From Pseudotamlana haliotis (GTDB lineage: Bacteria; Bacteroidota; Bacteroidia; Flavobacteriales; Flavobacteriaceae): 64,000 nt of DNA. The stretch lies in NCBI RefSeq assembly GCF_008806375.1, contig NZ_WAAT01000004.1, positions 124,215 to 188,214 of the forward strand, given 5' to 3'. This document shows, piece after piece, positions 34,335 through 43,015 of the stretch. Below the pieces are notes generated by a model that was not told the origin of the DNA, searched no databases, and was given only the letters and a program-made list of their open reading frames with translations. Position numbers and translations under genes: made by a program. Each line of letters begins with the position of its first letter. Within the stretch, counting starts at the first letter, position 1.

Positions 34335-35876
34335 TTAGTGTTTTAACGCTTCCGCGGAATTATGAGCCCATTCAGGAAAAACATTCGGGTCAATATCAAA
34401 GATGATGGTACCCCAAACAAGGGTCATGAATACAATGATGATAGTGGCAAAAATATCAATGATTAAACCTGTTTTAATCATATGAATCATTTTGAGTTTC
34501 CCGGTGCCAAAAACAATGGCATTTGGTGGTGTAGCAATAGGCAGCATAAAAGCCATAGAAGCTGCCAGGGTTACCGGAACCATAATCAACAAGGGATTTA
34601 CTTGAATTTCTGAAGCCAAACCTGAAACTATTGGCAGCATCATTTCGGTAGTTGCTGTGTTTGATGTAAATTCAGTTAGTGTAGACATTAATGTGGTGAG
34701 TGAACCAACCAAAAGTGTTGGTGACATTCCTTTTGTTCCGCTTAGTAGTCCGCCAACATACGTTGATAATCCAGAGTCAATAAAGCCTTTCGCAAGCGCA
34801 AAGCCACCACCAAAAAGGAAAACAATGTGCCAAGGGAGTTTCTTCATAATTTTCCAATCGACTAAGGCTTCTTTTTGTTTGCTAGAAGGTACAATAAATA
34901 AAAGCATGGCAATAAAAATAGCAACAGTACCATCATTTATGAACTTCGGGTTTTTAAACACAGTACTCCACCCCGGAATACTTAGAAACCCTAGATTTAA
35001 ATCTGAACGAAACACCCACAAAAATGCTAAAGTCACAAATAAAAGAAACACACGCTTTTGTTCTAAACTTATTTTCCCAAGGGCTTGATATTTGTCTTTG
35101 AAAAAGGATTTATCCAGAGCTTCTATTTGTCCTTTCGGTCGGTAAGAAAAGTAGAGTAAGCCTAATGAAAACATAAAAATCATAAGCGTAATTGGAAAAG
35201 CAAAAGAAATCCATTGTCCGAATGAAATTTCAGGTGCACCAGGATAAATAATTTCAAAAATTCTTAAAAATGATAAATTAGGAGGCGTACCAACAAGAGT
35301 TGCAATACCTCCAATGGAACAAGCATGCGCTATCGATAAGAGTAAACCTGCCGCAAATCGACTTATTTTCCCTGAGCCATAAATTTCTTCAAGAGCCGTC
35401 GTTACTGAAAATGCAATAGGAAGCATCATCATGGCCGTGGCTGTATTAGACATCCACATCGATAAAAAAGCAGAAGCTAGCATAAAACCCAACATGATTC
35501 TAAAAGGGCTCCCTCCTACTAGCGATAAAATTTTTAAGGCGATGCGTTTATGGAGATTCCATTTTTCCATAGCCAAAGCCATAACAAAACCACCAATAAA
35601 TAAAAAGATAACATAATTGATATAAGCATCAGAAATCATTTTCCCATCCAAAACCCCAAGTGTAGGAAACAAAACAATAGGAAGAAACGATGTGATGCCA
35701 ATGGGTAAAGCCTCAGTAACCCACCAAAAAGCCATTAAAACGGCAATCGCAGCAGTATAAGTGACTTCAGGTTTTCCAGGTTGCAAGTCCACAAAGAAAA
35801 TCATACTAAAAAAAACGAGTAAACCTAAGATTATTAATTTCATATTAATCTGGGTACTTGATTCTAAAGTTGACAT
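34335..35876 (-). CDS. SLC13/DASS family sodium:dicarboxylate symporter
   Basis: This 513-residue polytopic membrane protein has about 11-12 segments. Family motifs are visible in the first half (SNTATAMMMLPIAFSV, about 144-159, and GGIATLVGTPPNL) and in the second (LTEFTSNTATTEMMLPI and LPIATPPNAIVFGTG). These are the two SNT/TPPN sodium- and substrate-binding signatures of VcINDY-type transporters. It imports C4-dicarboxylates, citrate or sulfate with sodium. The window alone does not fix which. Confidence 0.9.
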   Translation of the reverse strand: MSTLESSTQINMKLIILGLLVFFSMIFFVDLQPGKPEVTYTAAIAVLMAFWWVTEALPIGITSFLPIVLFPTLGVLDGKMISDAYINYVIFLFIGGFVMALAMEKWNLHKRIALKILSLVGGSPFRIMLGFMLASAFLSMWMSNTATAMMMLPIAFSVTTALEEIYGSGKISRFAAGLLLSIAHACSIGGIATLVGTPPNLSFLRIFEIIYPGAPEISFGQWISFAFPITLMIFMFSLGLLYFSYRPKGQIEALDKSFFKDKYQALGKISLEQKRVFLLFVTLAFLWVFRSDLNLGFLSIPGWSTVFKNPKFINDGTVAIFIAMLLFIVPSSKQKEALVDWKIMKKLPWHIVFLFGGGFALAKGFIDSGLSTYVGGLLSGTKGMSPTLLVGSLTTLMSTLTEFTSNTATTEMMLPIVSGLASEIQVNPLLIMVPVTLAASMAFMLPIATPPNAIVFGTGKLKMIHMIKTGLIIDIFATIIIVFMTLVWGTIIFDIDPNVFPEWAHNSAEALKH

Positions 35877-36034
35877 AAAAGTGGTGGTTTTAGTTGGCTT
35901 TTTTTAGATATTCAAATATTTTAACACACAATATCTTTTCTAAAAATACACTAAAAATTGATTTCAGAAAGCTGTGATGAAATTAAAAACGAAATTTATT
36001 CCTCAAAAAATAGCTTTAACATATCTTCGCGCGC

Positions 36035-36934
36035 ATGTGGATGTATTTAGGGCTTTTAGCCGCGTTATTTTTAGGCTTACACAACCTGTGTAAAAAGCAT
36101 GCTGTTAGAGGAAACGAAGTTTTTCCAGTACTTTTGGGCACCGTTGGCTCAGGTTTTTTATTCCTTATTCCTTTATTTTTAACCTCTGTTAATGCGCCCG
36201 AATATGCTCAAAAAAATGGTGTATTCATCGGAACCATATCTTGGACTCTCCATGGCTATATATTTATAAAATCAGCCATCATGGCGGCATCTTGGATTCT
36301 AGCTTATCAAGCCTTAAAGCACTTGCCTATTACTATTGTAACACCAATACGTTCTGCGGGTCCGTTTTTTACCTTTATTGGGGCGATACTTATTTACCAT
36401 GAAAACCCAAATTTATTGCAATGGTTAGGGTTCTTTCTCATCATTTTTTCAGTGTTATTATATTCTAAAATCGGAAAAAAAGAAGGCATTGTTTTCAAAA
36501 AGGACAAATGGATTTTAGCGATAATAGTAGCCACGTTTTTAGGAGCTTCAAGCGGATTATATGATAAATTCCTAATTCAATACTTGAACTTAACTCCTTT
36601 TACCCTAATCTTTTGGTTTAGTTTTTATGTGGTTTTAATCTTGCTAGTTATTTTAAGCATTACTTGGTTTCCGTATGCCGAAAAACGAAAAGCTTTTAAA
36701 TGGCGTTGGTCTATTCCTGCGGTTGGCGTTTTACTATTGTCTGCCGATTATTTCTATTTTAAAGCCCTACAAGATCCAGAAGCCTTAATCATGTTGCTTT
36801 CAGCTATTAAACGTAGTCAGATTTTAATCTCAGTTCTTGTTGGCGGACTCCTATTCAAAGAACAAAACAAGCGTAAAAAACTGGTGCCACTTGTTGGGAT
36901 TATGTTGGGTGTCTTTTTGATTTTGTATTCGTAG
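36035..36934 (+). CDS. EamA/DMT superfamily transporter
   Basis: This 299-residue protein has about ten membrane helices arranged as two similar halves, the layout of drug/metabolite transporters. The segments HLPITIVTPIRSAGPFFTFIGA (end of the first half) and its echo ALIMLLSAIKRSQILISVLVG (second half) mark the EamA repeats. It likely exports or imports a small metabolite. The substrate is unknown. The gene is monocistronic, and the next operon begins 160 bases later behind its own operator. Confidence 0.85.
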   Translation: MWMYLGLLAALFLGLHNLCKKHAVRGNEVFPVLLGTVGSGFLFLIPLFLTSVNAPEYAQKNGVFIGTISWTLHGYIFIKSAIMAASWILAYQALKHLPITIVTPIRSAGPFFTFIGAILIYHENPNLLQWLGFFLIIFSVLLYSKIGKKEGIVFKKDKWILAIIVATFLGASSGLYDKFLIQYLNLTPFTLIFWFSFYVVLILLVILSITWFPYAEKRKAFKWRWSIPAVGVLLLSADYFYFKALQDPEALIMLLSAIKRSQILISVLVGGLLFKEQNKRKKLVPLVGIMLGVFLILYS

Positions 36935-36995
36935 GTTATTATTGGATATCGACTTCCCTCTATCACCGTTTTTATTGTTGTCTGCAAAATCCTCT

Positions 36996-37037
36996 GCGCA
37001 TCCCTGTGTAATTTCAGCGTAGCCCTGTGTAATAATC
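36996..37037. repeat. two tandem 21-bp units in an intergenic stretch
   Basis: GCGCATCCCTGTGTAATTTCA (36996-37016) is followed directly by GCGTAGCCCTGTGTAATAATC (37017-37037). The GC content is above the surroundings. A similar, less regular stretch rich in CACAGAG/CTGTG occurs at about 47650-47690. No function is evident. Confidence 0.5.
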
Positions 37038-37096
37038 TCGCAAGAGTAAGCACTAAAATGCAGTACTATCAAGTAACATCAAAAATTAAACTTTTG

Positions 37097-37126
37097 TTAA
37101 AAAATGAATGAATGTTCATTTTTTAA
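37097..37126. promoter_or_regulatory. TetR operator candidate: 12-bp perfect inverted repeat
   Basis: TTAAAAAATGAA (37097-37108) and TTCATTTTTTAA (37115-37126) are perfect inverted arms around six bases (TGAATG). The palindrome abuts the -7 box at 37127 and ends 26 bases before the TetR-family start at 37153. This position would let a TetR dimer block its own operon's promoter. Confidence 0.7.
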
Positions 37127-37134
37127 TATCTTTG
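37127..37134 (+). promoter_or_regulatory. -7 box of the TetR operon
   Basis: TATCTTTG matches the Bacteroidota -7 consensus TAnnTTTG exactly. It directly follows the inverted repeat and lies 18 bases before the TetR start. The -33 element would fall within the inverted repeat. Confidence 0.6.
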
Positions 37135-37152
37135 TTGTCCAATTATAAAATC

Positions 37153-37734
37153 ATGGCACAACTTCAAAAAAGTATAGACAAGCGAAATGCCTTAATTAAG
37201 GCCACTATTGAGTTGGTAAACAACAACGGATTCCATGCGACACCCATGAGTAAAATTGCTAAAATGGCGAATGTTTCTCCAGGAACGATTTACTTATACT
37301 TTGAAAATAAGCAGGATTTGGTGAATCAGACTTACATTGAAGTAAAAGCTGAATACACCAAATACGCCTTCGCTAATTATAATGAAGATGCTTGTGTTGA
37401 AAAGAGTTTTGAAGTGATTTGGAAGCGTATAGCCGATTTCAAACTCAAAGAATGTGAATACGCTTTTTTCTTAGCACAATGTGATAATACGCCTATTATA
37501 GATGAGGCCTCTAGGCAAGAAGGTATTAAACACCTGCAACCCCTACTCGATTTATGGGCTCGAGGAAAACAAGAAGGTGTTATTAAACCCATAGACGATT
37601 ACCTTTTGTATGCCTATTCAATAAACCCCTTGTCGTTTTTATTGACGATACAAAAAAGAGCGGCTTTTACATTAAGTAAAAATCAAATTGAAGAAGCCTA
37701 TCAAGCGGCTTGGGATAGCATAAAACTTAAATAA
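37153..37734 (+). CDS. TetR/AcrR family transcription regulator
   Basis: I chose the ATG at 37153 (193 residues, MAQLQKSIDKRNAL), because an upstream ATG at 37108 lies inside the operator. Residues 12-60 are a TetR DNA-binding domain (HATPMSKIAKMANVSPGTIYLYFENKQDLV). The helical remainder should bind an inducer and form the dimer. It is the first gene of an operon with four redox enzymes (an NAD(P)H-binding protein, a nitroreductase, an MDR reductase and an iron-type alcohol dehydrogenase). The 12-bp-arm inverted repeat in front is its probable site. It likely derepresses the operon in response to reactive aldehydes, quinones or similar compounds. Confidence 0.88.
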   Translation: MAQLQKSIDKRNALIKATIELVNNNGFHATPMSKIAKMANVSPGTIYLYFENKQDLVNQTYIEVKAEYTKYAFANYNEDACVEKSFEVIWKRIADFKLKECEYAFFLAQCDNTPIIDEASRQEGIKHLQPLLDLWARGKQEGVIKPIDDYLLYAYSINPLSFLLTIQKRAAFTLSKNQIEEAYQAAWDSIKLK

Positions 37735-37738
37735 TACA

Positions 37739-38398
37739 ATGAATAAAACAGCCATAATATTAGGAGCAACTGGTTTAACAGGAGGTGTTTTACTTCAAAA
37801 ATTAATTGAAGATGACCGATATAGCCAAATTAAACTGTTCTCGCGTTCTAAAATTGAAAACCTTCCAAGTAAAGTGACTCAGTTTATCGGTGATCTGTTA
37901 GAATTGGAACAGTTAAGAGCAGAATTTACGGCCAACGAAGTGTATTGTTGCATAGGGACCACGGCTAGTAAAACACCAGATAAAACACTTTACAAACAAA
38001 TTGATTATGGTATTCCGGTAACGGCGGCAAAACTGTCTAATACGAATAATATTTCAACATTTCTGGTGATTTCAGCAATGGGAGCTAATCCAAAAAGCAA
38101 GGTGTTTTATAACAGAACTAAAGGCGAAATGGAACGTGATGTATTTCAGCAAAATATTAAAAACACATATGTTTTAAGACCGTCTTTAATCGGTGGCGAA
38201 CGTAATGAACAACGAACACTAGAAAAAATAGGTTTGGCGGTATTTAAAGTTGTTCAACCTTTATTCTTCGGCTCATTAAAAAACTATAGAATCATTGAAC
38301 CTGACACCATTGCACAAGGGATGATAAACCTCGCTAATTCGAGTTCTCAAACAGAATCGATTATTACATCACACAATATAAAAACACTTTCAAAATAG
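37739..38398 (+). CDS. NAD(P)H-binding Rossmann protein (HTATIP2/oxidoreductase-like)
   Basis: This 219-residue protein has an N-terminal dinucleotide motif, ILGATGLTGGVLLQKL (8-23), followed by short-chain atypical SDR features (VYCCIGTTASKTPD, then FLVISAMGANPKSKVFYNRTKGEME with a Y-x-x-x-K). It belongs to the NmrA/HTATIP2-like atypical SDR group, which often has regulatory or reductase roles. It begins four bases after the TetR stop, clearly in the same operon. Confidence 0.82.
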   Translation: MNKTAIILGATGLTGGVLLQKLIEDDRYSQIKLFSRSKIENLPSKVTQFIGDLLELEQLRAEFTANEVYCCIGTTASKTPDKTLYKQIDYGIPVTAAKLSNTNNISTFLVISAMGANPKSKVFYNRTKGEMERDVFQQNIKNTYVLRPSLIGGERNEQRTLEKIGLAVFKVVQPLFFGSLKNYRIIEPDTIAQGMINLANSSSQTESIITSHNIKTLSK

Positions 38399-38420
38399 AA
38401 TTAAATAAACAGTTACAATT

Positions 38421-39053
38421 ATGGAATTATTAGATAAATTAAATTGGAGATATGCGGCAAAAGCCATGAATGGTGAAACTGTTCCTGAAGATAAAATAGA
38501 ACGAATTTTAGAAGCTGCACGTTTAGCCCCAACATCAAGTGGTTTACAACCTTTTGAAATTATAGTAATAAAAAACAAAGAGATTAAAGAAAAAATTAAA
38601 CCAGTAGCTTGGAACCAATCTGTGATTACTGATTGTTCGCATCTACTTGTTTTTGTGGCTTGGGATACCTATACCGAAGACCGTATCAATTACATGTTTG
38701 ATTTAACAAACGACATTCGCGGATTTAAAAACGAAGGTTGGGAAAATTACCGTCAGATGCTTTTAAGTTCATATCCGCAAAAACCAGCCGAAGAAAATTT
38801 TAACCATGCCGCAAAACAAGCCTACATTGCGTTTTCTCAAGCCATTATCGCCGCTGCTTTTGAAGGTGTTGATGCCACGCCATTGGAAGGTTTTGATCCT
38901 GCTGTCATAGATGAGATTTTGGGATTAAAAGAAAAAGGATTACGTAGTGCGGTCATGTTACCTTTAGGCTACAGAAAAGAAGAAAATGATTGGTTGGTTA
39001 ACTTGGTAAAAGTTAGAAAACCTATGAAAGACTTAGTAACTTTAATAGATTAA
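38421..39053 (+). CDS. FMN-dependent nitroreductase-family protein
   Basis: This 210-residue protein is the standard length of NfsB/NfnB-type nitroreductases. Motifs include the N-terminal RYAAKAMNGETVPEDK, EAARLAPTSSGLQPFEIIVI (FMN-binding arginine and serine), and the C-terminal LGLKEKGLRSAVMLPLGYR. It reduces nitro compounds or quinones with NAD(P)H, and in this operon may act on toxic electrophiles. It lies 22 bases after the previous gene and three bases before the next. Confidence 0.9.
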   Translation: MELLDKLNWRYAAKAMNGETVPEDKIERILEAARLAPTSSGLQPFEIIVIKNKEIKEKIKPVAWNQSVITDCSHLLVFVAWDTYTEDRINYMFDLTNDIRGFKNEGWENYRQMLLSSYPQKPAEENFNHAAKQAYIAFSQAIIAAAFEGVDATPLEGFDPAVIDEILGLKEKGLRSAVMLPLGYRKEENDWLVNLVKVRKPMKDLVTLID

Positions 39054-39056
39054 AAG

Positions 39057-40058
39057 ATGAAGACAAAAAGCATTTTACTTAAAAATAGACCACAAGGTAA
39101 ACCTTCAGTTTCAGATTTTGAATTTATAACGGAAGATAAAAATTTAGAACCTAGTTCTGGAGAAATCCTTTTAGAAACTCAATTTGTATCTGTTGATCCT
39201 TATCTTAGAGGACGTATGAGCGATGCAAAATCATATGTAGCACCTTTAGAACTCAATAAACCGGTTCAGTCTGGTGTCGTAGCGAAAGTAATAGCCTCAA
39301 AAAATGAAAATTTTAAAGAAGGTGATTATGTTTCAGGATTGCTCAATTGGAAAACAAGTCAACTTTCTTCAGGCGAAGGGCTACTAAAAGTTGATGGAGC
39401 GAAAGCACCATTAAGTGCTTACCTAGGTATTTTAGGTATGACAGGTTTAACCGCATATTGTGGTTTAACCGAAATAGGAAAACCTGTAGCAGGCGAAACT
39501 TTAGTGGTTTCTGGTGCTGCTGGAGCTGTAGGAAGCGTTGTTGGACAAATTGGAAAAATTCTCGGACTTCATGTAATAGGTATCGCTGGAACCGATGAAA
39601 AAGTTGATATGCTTAAAAGTAAATTCGGATTTGATGCTGGAATTAACTACAAAACAACGGAAGATATTAATGCTGAAATTTCGAAATTAGCACCTTACGG
39701 TGTAGATATTTATTTTGATAATGTGGGCGGACCAATTTCAGATGCGGTATTGTTCAACATCAACCGATTTGCGAGAATCATCATTTGCGGTGCTATTTCT
39801 GTTTATAATAATACTGAAATCCCTAAAAGTATTAGTGTACAGCCTTTTTTGGTTAAAAATAGTGCTTTAATGCAAGGCTTTATTGTTTCTAATTATGCTG
39901 AAAAATTTCCTGAAGCAATGAAAGAACTATCTACTTGGTTATCTGAAGGTAAACTCACTTATACCGAAACCGTTGTTAATGGTTTTGATAATATCCCAGA
40001 TGCTTTTATCGGTTTATTTGAAGGGAAAAACAAAGGGAAAATGATTGTTGAAATTTAA
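39057..40058 (+). CDS. NADP-dependent MDR reductase (leukotriene B4 dehydrogenase/CurA-like)
   Basis: This 333-residue protein has the MDR layout without catalytic zinc. The N-terminal domain has VSVDPYLRGRMSD, typical of the prostaglandin/2-alkenal reductase branch. The Rossmann motif is VSGAAGAVGSVVGQIGK (about residues 150-166), and YGVDIYFDNVGG follows. It reduces the double bond of alpha,beta-unsaturated carbonyls with NADPH, a common aldehyde detoxification step. The start lies three bases after the nitroreductase stop. Confidence 0.9.
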   Translation: MKTKSILLKNRPQGKPSVSDFEFITEDKNLEPSSGEILLETQFVSVDPYLRGRMSDAKSYVAPLELNKPVQSGVVAKVIASKNENFKEGDYVSGLLNWKTSQLSSGEGLLKVDGAKAPLSAYLGILGMTGLTAYCGLTEIGKPVAGETLVVSGAAGAVGSVVGQIGKILGLHVIGIAGTDEKVDMLKSKFGFDAGINYKTTEDINAEISKLAPYGVDIYFDNVGGPISDAVLFNINRFARIIICGAISVYNNTEIPKSISVQPFLVKNSALMQGFIVSNYAEKFPEAMKELSTWLSEGKLTYTETVVNGFDNIPDAFIGLFEGKNKGKMIVEI

Positions 40059-40078
40059 ACAAACGAAAAACTTAAATT

Positions 40079-41239
40079 ATGAACACTTTTGAATTTAAAA
40101 ATCCTACCAAAATTATTTTTGGTAAGAATACTATAGAAAAATTAGAAAATGAAATTCCTAAAGATGCCAAAGTCCTCCTTCTCTATGGCGGAGGAAGCAT
40201 CAAAAAGAATGGCATTTATGACCAAGTAAAAAAAGCCTTATCTGAGTTCGAAGTTCTTGAATTTGGTGGTATTCCAGCAAATCCGGAATATGCGATTTTA
40301 ATGAAAGCTTTAAAATTGATTAAATCTGAAAATATCACCTATTTACTAGCTGTGGGCGGTGGTTCTGTTATTGATGGAACGAAGTTTTTATCGTCTGCTG
40401 CTTTATTTGATGGCGATACTCCTTGGGATATTTTAAGTAAAAAGATTAGAACTGAAAAAGGCATGCCTTTCGGAACGGTTTTAACATTACCAGCTACGGG
40501 TTCTGAAATGAATTCTGGTGCCGTGATTACCAATGCCGAAACTAAAGAAAAATTAGGTATGGGTGGCCCTGGCTTGTTTCCTGAGTTCTCAATTTTAGAC
40601 CCGCAGGTCATTCAGTCTATTCCGCAGCGTCAATTAGCAAATGGTATTACTGATGCTTTTAGCCACGTTTTAGAGCAGTACATGACCTACCCTGCTGGTG
40701 CTTTGCTTCAAGATCGTTTTGCTGAAAGTATCATGCAAACCCTTATTGAAGTGGCTCCGAAAGTAATTGAAGATCCTACCAATTATGAAGCGGCATCAAA
40801 TTTCATGTGGAGTTGCACCATGGCTTTAAACGGGTTAATTCAAAAAGGCGTACCTACAGACTGGGCAGTACATGCTATGGGTCATGAACTTACCGCTTTA
40901 TTCGGAATTGATCACGCTAGGACTTTAGCCGTGATTGCACCAAGTCATTATCATTTCAATTTTGAAGCAAAAAAGGAAAAACTAGCCCAATATGCCGAAC
41001 GCATTTGGAATATCACTGAAGGTTCTACCGAAGATAAAGCACAAGCGGCCATTGAAAAAACAGTAGCTTTTTTCCATGAATTAGGAATAGATACGAAATT
41101 ATCAGATTATACCAAAGATTATGAAGGTACAGCTGAAGAAATTTCAAAACGTTTTACCGATCGTGGTTGGACTGGCTTGGGTGAACACCAAGACTTATCA
41201 CCTGATAAAGTTGAGAAAATTGTGAAAATGGCTTATTAA
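40079..41239 (+). CDS. iron-containing alcohol dehydrogenase (YqhD/butanol dehydrogenase-like)
   Basis: This 386-residue protein has the group III iron alcohol dehydrogenase fold. GGGS loops for NADPH are present (LLYGGGSIKKNG, LAVGGGSVIDGTK). The metal ligands sit in DAFSHVLEQY, DWAVHAMGHEL and GIDHARTLAV (aspartate and histidines). It reduces aldehydes to alcohols, preferring NADPH in the YqhD branch. It is the last gene of the TetR operon and is followed by a terminator at 41251-41311. The set of enzymes fits a carbonyl and electrophile stress response. Confidence 0.92.
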   Translation: MNTFEFKNPTKIIFGKNTIEKLENEIPKDAKVLLLYGGGSIKKNGIYDQVKKALSEFEVLEFGGIPANPEYAILMKALKLIKSENITYLLAVGGGSVIDGTKFLSSAALFDGDTPWDILSKKIRTEKGMPFGTVLTLPATGSEMNSGAVITNAETKEKLGMGGPGLFPEFSILDPQVIQSIPQRQLANGITDAFSHVLEQYMTYPAGALLQDRFAESIMQTLIEVAPKVIEDPTNYEAASNFMWSCTMALNGLIQKGVPTDWAVHAMGHELTALFGIDHARTLAVIAPSHYHFNFEAKKEKLAQYAERIWNITEGSTEDKAQAAIEKTVAFFHELGIDTKLSDYTKDYEGTAEEISKRFTDRGWTGLGEHQDLSPDKVEKIVKMAY

Positions 41240-41250
41240 TTATATAATAT

Positions 41251-41311
41251 AAAAAATAGGTGGTAGCCAATAAATAATTATACCTTAGGTAACAAATATC
41301 ACCTATTTTTT
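41251..41311 (+). terminator. terminator-like inverted repeat after the TetR operon
   Basis: AAAAAATAGGTG (41251-41262) and CACCTATTTTTT (41300-41311) are perfect 12-base arms around a 37-base loop. They lie 11 bases after the stop of the iron alcohol dehydrogenase gene. The arms end in a T run. Confidence 0.7.
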
Positions 41312-41324
41312 ATTTTTTAAATTT

Positions 41325-41332
41325 TAATTTTG
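41325..41332 (+). promoter_or_regulatory. -7 box candidate for the HMA/cytochrome/thioredoxin genes
   Basis: TAATTTTG fits TAnnTTTG exactly and lies 62 bases before the HMA protein start, just past the previous terminator. The -33 region is only T-rich. Confidence 0.4.
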
Positions 41333-41394
41333 ATAACGATAAATGTTTTTTTTTAAAACTCTTTAACATTAGCTGTAAAACACCTAATTAAATT

Positions 41395-41664
41395 ATGAAA
41401 ACATCAATAATTGTTCAAAATCTAAAATGTGGAGGTTGTGCGAATACCATTTCCTCTAAACTCGCTAGTATTAAAAATATTTCTGAAATTCATGTTGATA
41501 TTGAAGAAAGTAAAGTTTCATTTAATTATGAAACGACTGAAGATGCATTATTAGTAAAGGAAAAATTAAAAAGCTTAGGCTATCCATCAGTTGAAGATGA
41601 TAATAACTACATTTTTAAAGCAAAATCTTATGTAAATTGTGCAACTGGTAAATTTTCAAAATAA
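41395..41664 (+). CDS. heavy-metal-associated (HMA) domain protein, copper-chaperone-like
   Basis: This 89-residue protein carries one ferredoxin-like HMA fold in its first 70 residues with the metal motif C12-G-G-C15 (LKCGGCANTI). The last ~20 residues add an extension with one more cysteine. The usual M-x-C-x-x-C start is shortened to K-C-G-G-C. It probably binds copper(I) or another soft metal in the cytoplasm. It is the first of three close genes with a cytochrome c-type lipoprotein and thioredoxin. No metal-transporting ATPase is adjacent. Confidence 0.82.
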   Translation: MKTSIIVQNLKCGGCANTISSKLASIKNISEIHVDIEESKVSFNYETTEDALLVKEKLKSLGYPSVEDDNNYIFKAKSYVNCATGKFSK

Positions 41665-41675
41665 ACCATAATAAC

Positions 41676-42635
41676 ATGAAGAAAGGTTGTATTCTATTAA
41701 TAGTACCCTTTTTTATTTTCAATTGCAATCAGTCAAAAAAGAAGGAAAACGTAACTGATTATAAAAAAGAACAAAGTATAGCACATCCAGGTAAACAGCT
41801 TATGGAAACCAATTGTTATACCTGTCATAGTCCTACGGCTTCTAAAAGCAACAAAATAGGACCTCCTATGAGTGCTATTAAAAATCACTACATAAGTCCT
41901 TCTACCACAAAAGAAGAATTTATTGAAGACATGATCGCTTGGATTAATAACCCTAATGTTGAAGACTCTAAAATGCCTGGTGCTGTAGAACAATTTGGTT
42001 TGATGCCAAAATCAGCTTATCCTGATGAGACCATCAAACAAATTGCAAGTTATATGTTTGATAATGATATTGATAAACCAGAAGGTTTCAGTGAAAAAAA
42101 TAGAAATAAGAATTCAGAAACATCGTCTGGTCAATCAGCCATTGAAAAACTGCCTTATGGAGAACGTGGTTTAAAATATGCCTTATCAACTAAAACTGTT
42201 TTAGGAAAAAACTTAATAGGCACTATTCAGAAAGAAGGAACACTAGAAGCTTTAGCATTTTGTAATGAAGCAGCTTACCCGTTAACAGATAGTATGTCGG
42301 TTGTACATCATGCAACTATTAAAAGGGTATCCGATAAACCAAGAAACCCTGATAATCAAGCAAATGCTGAAGAATTAAATCACATCAAAACATTTAAGAA
42401 CACAATAAAGAATCAAGGTGAACCACAACCTATTCTTGAAGAAACAAGTAAAAAAGTGAATGTTTACTATCCAATTGTAACAAATTCCATGTGTTTACAA
42501 TGTCATGGCAACCCTGGTCAAAATATAGAACAACAAACTTATAAGAAGTTAAAAGCTCTTTACCCTAAAGATGAAGCAATTGGATATAATACCAACCAAG
42601 TGCGAGGTATATGGAGCATTACTTTTGATAAATAA
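41676..42635 (+). CDS. lipoprotein with cytochrome c domain fused to a DUF3365 heme domain
   Basis: This 319-residue protein has a lipobox (IFNC, cysteine at residue 17). Residues 35-132 are a class I cytochrome c domain with C47-Y-T-C50-H51 and candidate axial methionine M100 or M110. Residues 155-319 match the DUF3365 (Tll0287-like) family, with its own C273-L-Q-C276-H277. The fusion thus carries two c-type hemes on an outer- or inner-membrane-anchored periplasmic protein. It may sense redox state or pass electrons. The flanking HMA and thioredoxin genes suggest a metal or thiol redox link. Confidence 0.8.
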   Translation: MKKGCILLIVPFFIFNCNQSKKKENVTDYKKEQSIAHPGKQLMETNCYTCHSPTASKSNKIGPPMSAIKNHYISPSTTKEEFIEDMIAWINNPNVEDSKMPGAVEQFGLMPKSAYPDETIKQIASYMFDNDIDKPEGFSEKNRNKNSETSSGQSAIEKLPYGERGLKYALSTKTVLGKNLIGTIQKEGTLEALAFCNEAAYPLTDSMSVVHHATIKRVSDKPRNPDNQANAEELNHIKTFKNTIKNQGEPQPILEETSKKVNVYYPIVTNSMCLQCHGNPGQNIEQQTYKKLKALYPKDEAIGYNTNQVRGIWSITFDK

Positions 42636-42646
42636 AATTTTAAATT

Positions 42647-42943
42647 ATGAGTAATTTTTCAGAAATAATAAATCAAGACAAGCCTGTTCTAATCGATTTT
42701 TTTGCTACTTGGTGCGGCCCTTGTAAAACATTAGGTCCTATATTAAAGGAAGTCAAAGATACTTTAGGAGAAAACGTATCAATTGTTAAAATTGACGTGG
42801 ATAAAAATCAAGAATTAGCAACAAAATATCAAGTACGTGGCGTTCCAACCATGCTGTTATTTAAAAACGGTAAACAAGTTTGGAGACAATCTGGAGTGCT
42901 TCAGAAAAGTGAGATATTAAACGTTATTTCTAGTAATAACTAA
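42647..42943 (+). CDS. trxA: thioredoxin
   Basis: This 98-residue cytoplasmic protein is typical thioredoxin: active site W22-C-G-P-C26 (FFATWCGPCKTLGP), cis-proline loop RGVPTMLLFK, and the usual length. It reduces protein disulfides using thioredoxin reductase. It starts 11 bases after the cytochrome/DUF3365 gene, and the operon ends at the symmetrical terminator at 42957-42990. Confidence 0.95.
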   Translation: MSNFSEIINQDKPVLIDFFATWCGPCKTLGPILKEVKDTLGENVSIVKIDVDKNQELATKYQVRGVPTMLLFKNGKQVWRQSGVLQKSEILNVISSNN

Positions 42944-42956
42944 GAGGTTGCTAGAT

Positions 42957-42990
42957 AAAAAAAAGGTTACTTAATTAAGTAACCTTTTTT
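42957..42990. terminator. symmetrical bidirectional terminator
   Basis: Bases 42959-42990 form a perfect palindrome: A run, GGTTACTTAA, TTAAGTAACC, T run. It serves the thioredoxin gene on the plus strand and the convergent prs-like gene, which stops at 43016 on the minus strand. Confidence 0.9.
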
Positions 42991-43015
42991 ATAAAGCAAT
43001 TTAAATTTATGAATT

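Noticed and set aside
36950-37060. Possible CRISPR array from the two 21-bp units
   Set aside because: Only two directly adjacent imperfect units with no spacers and no cas genes.
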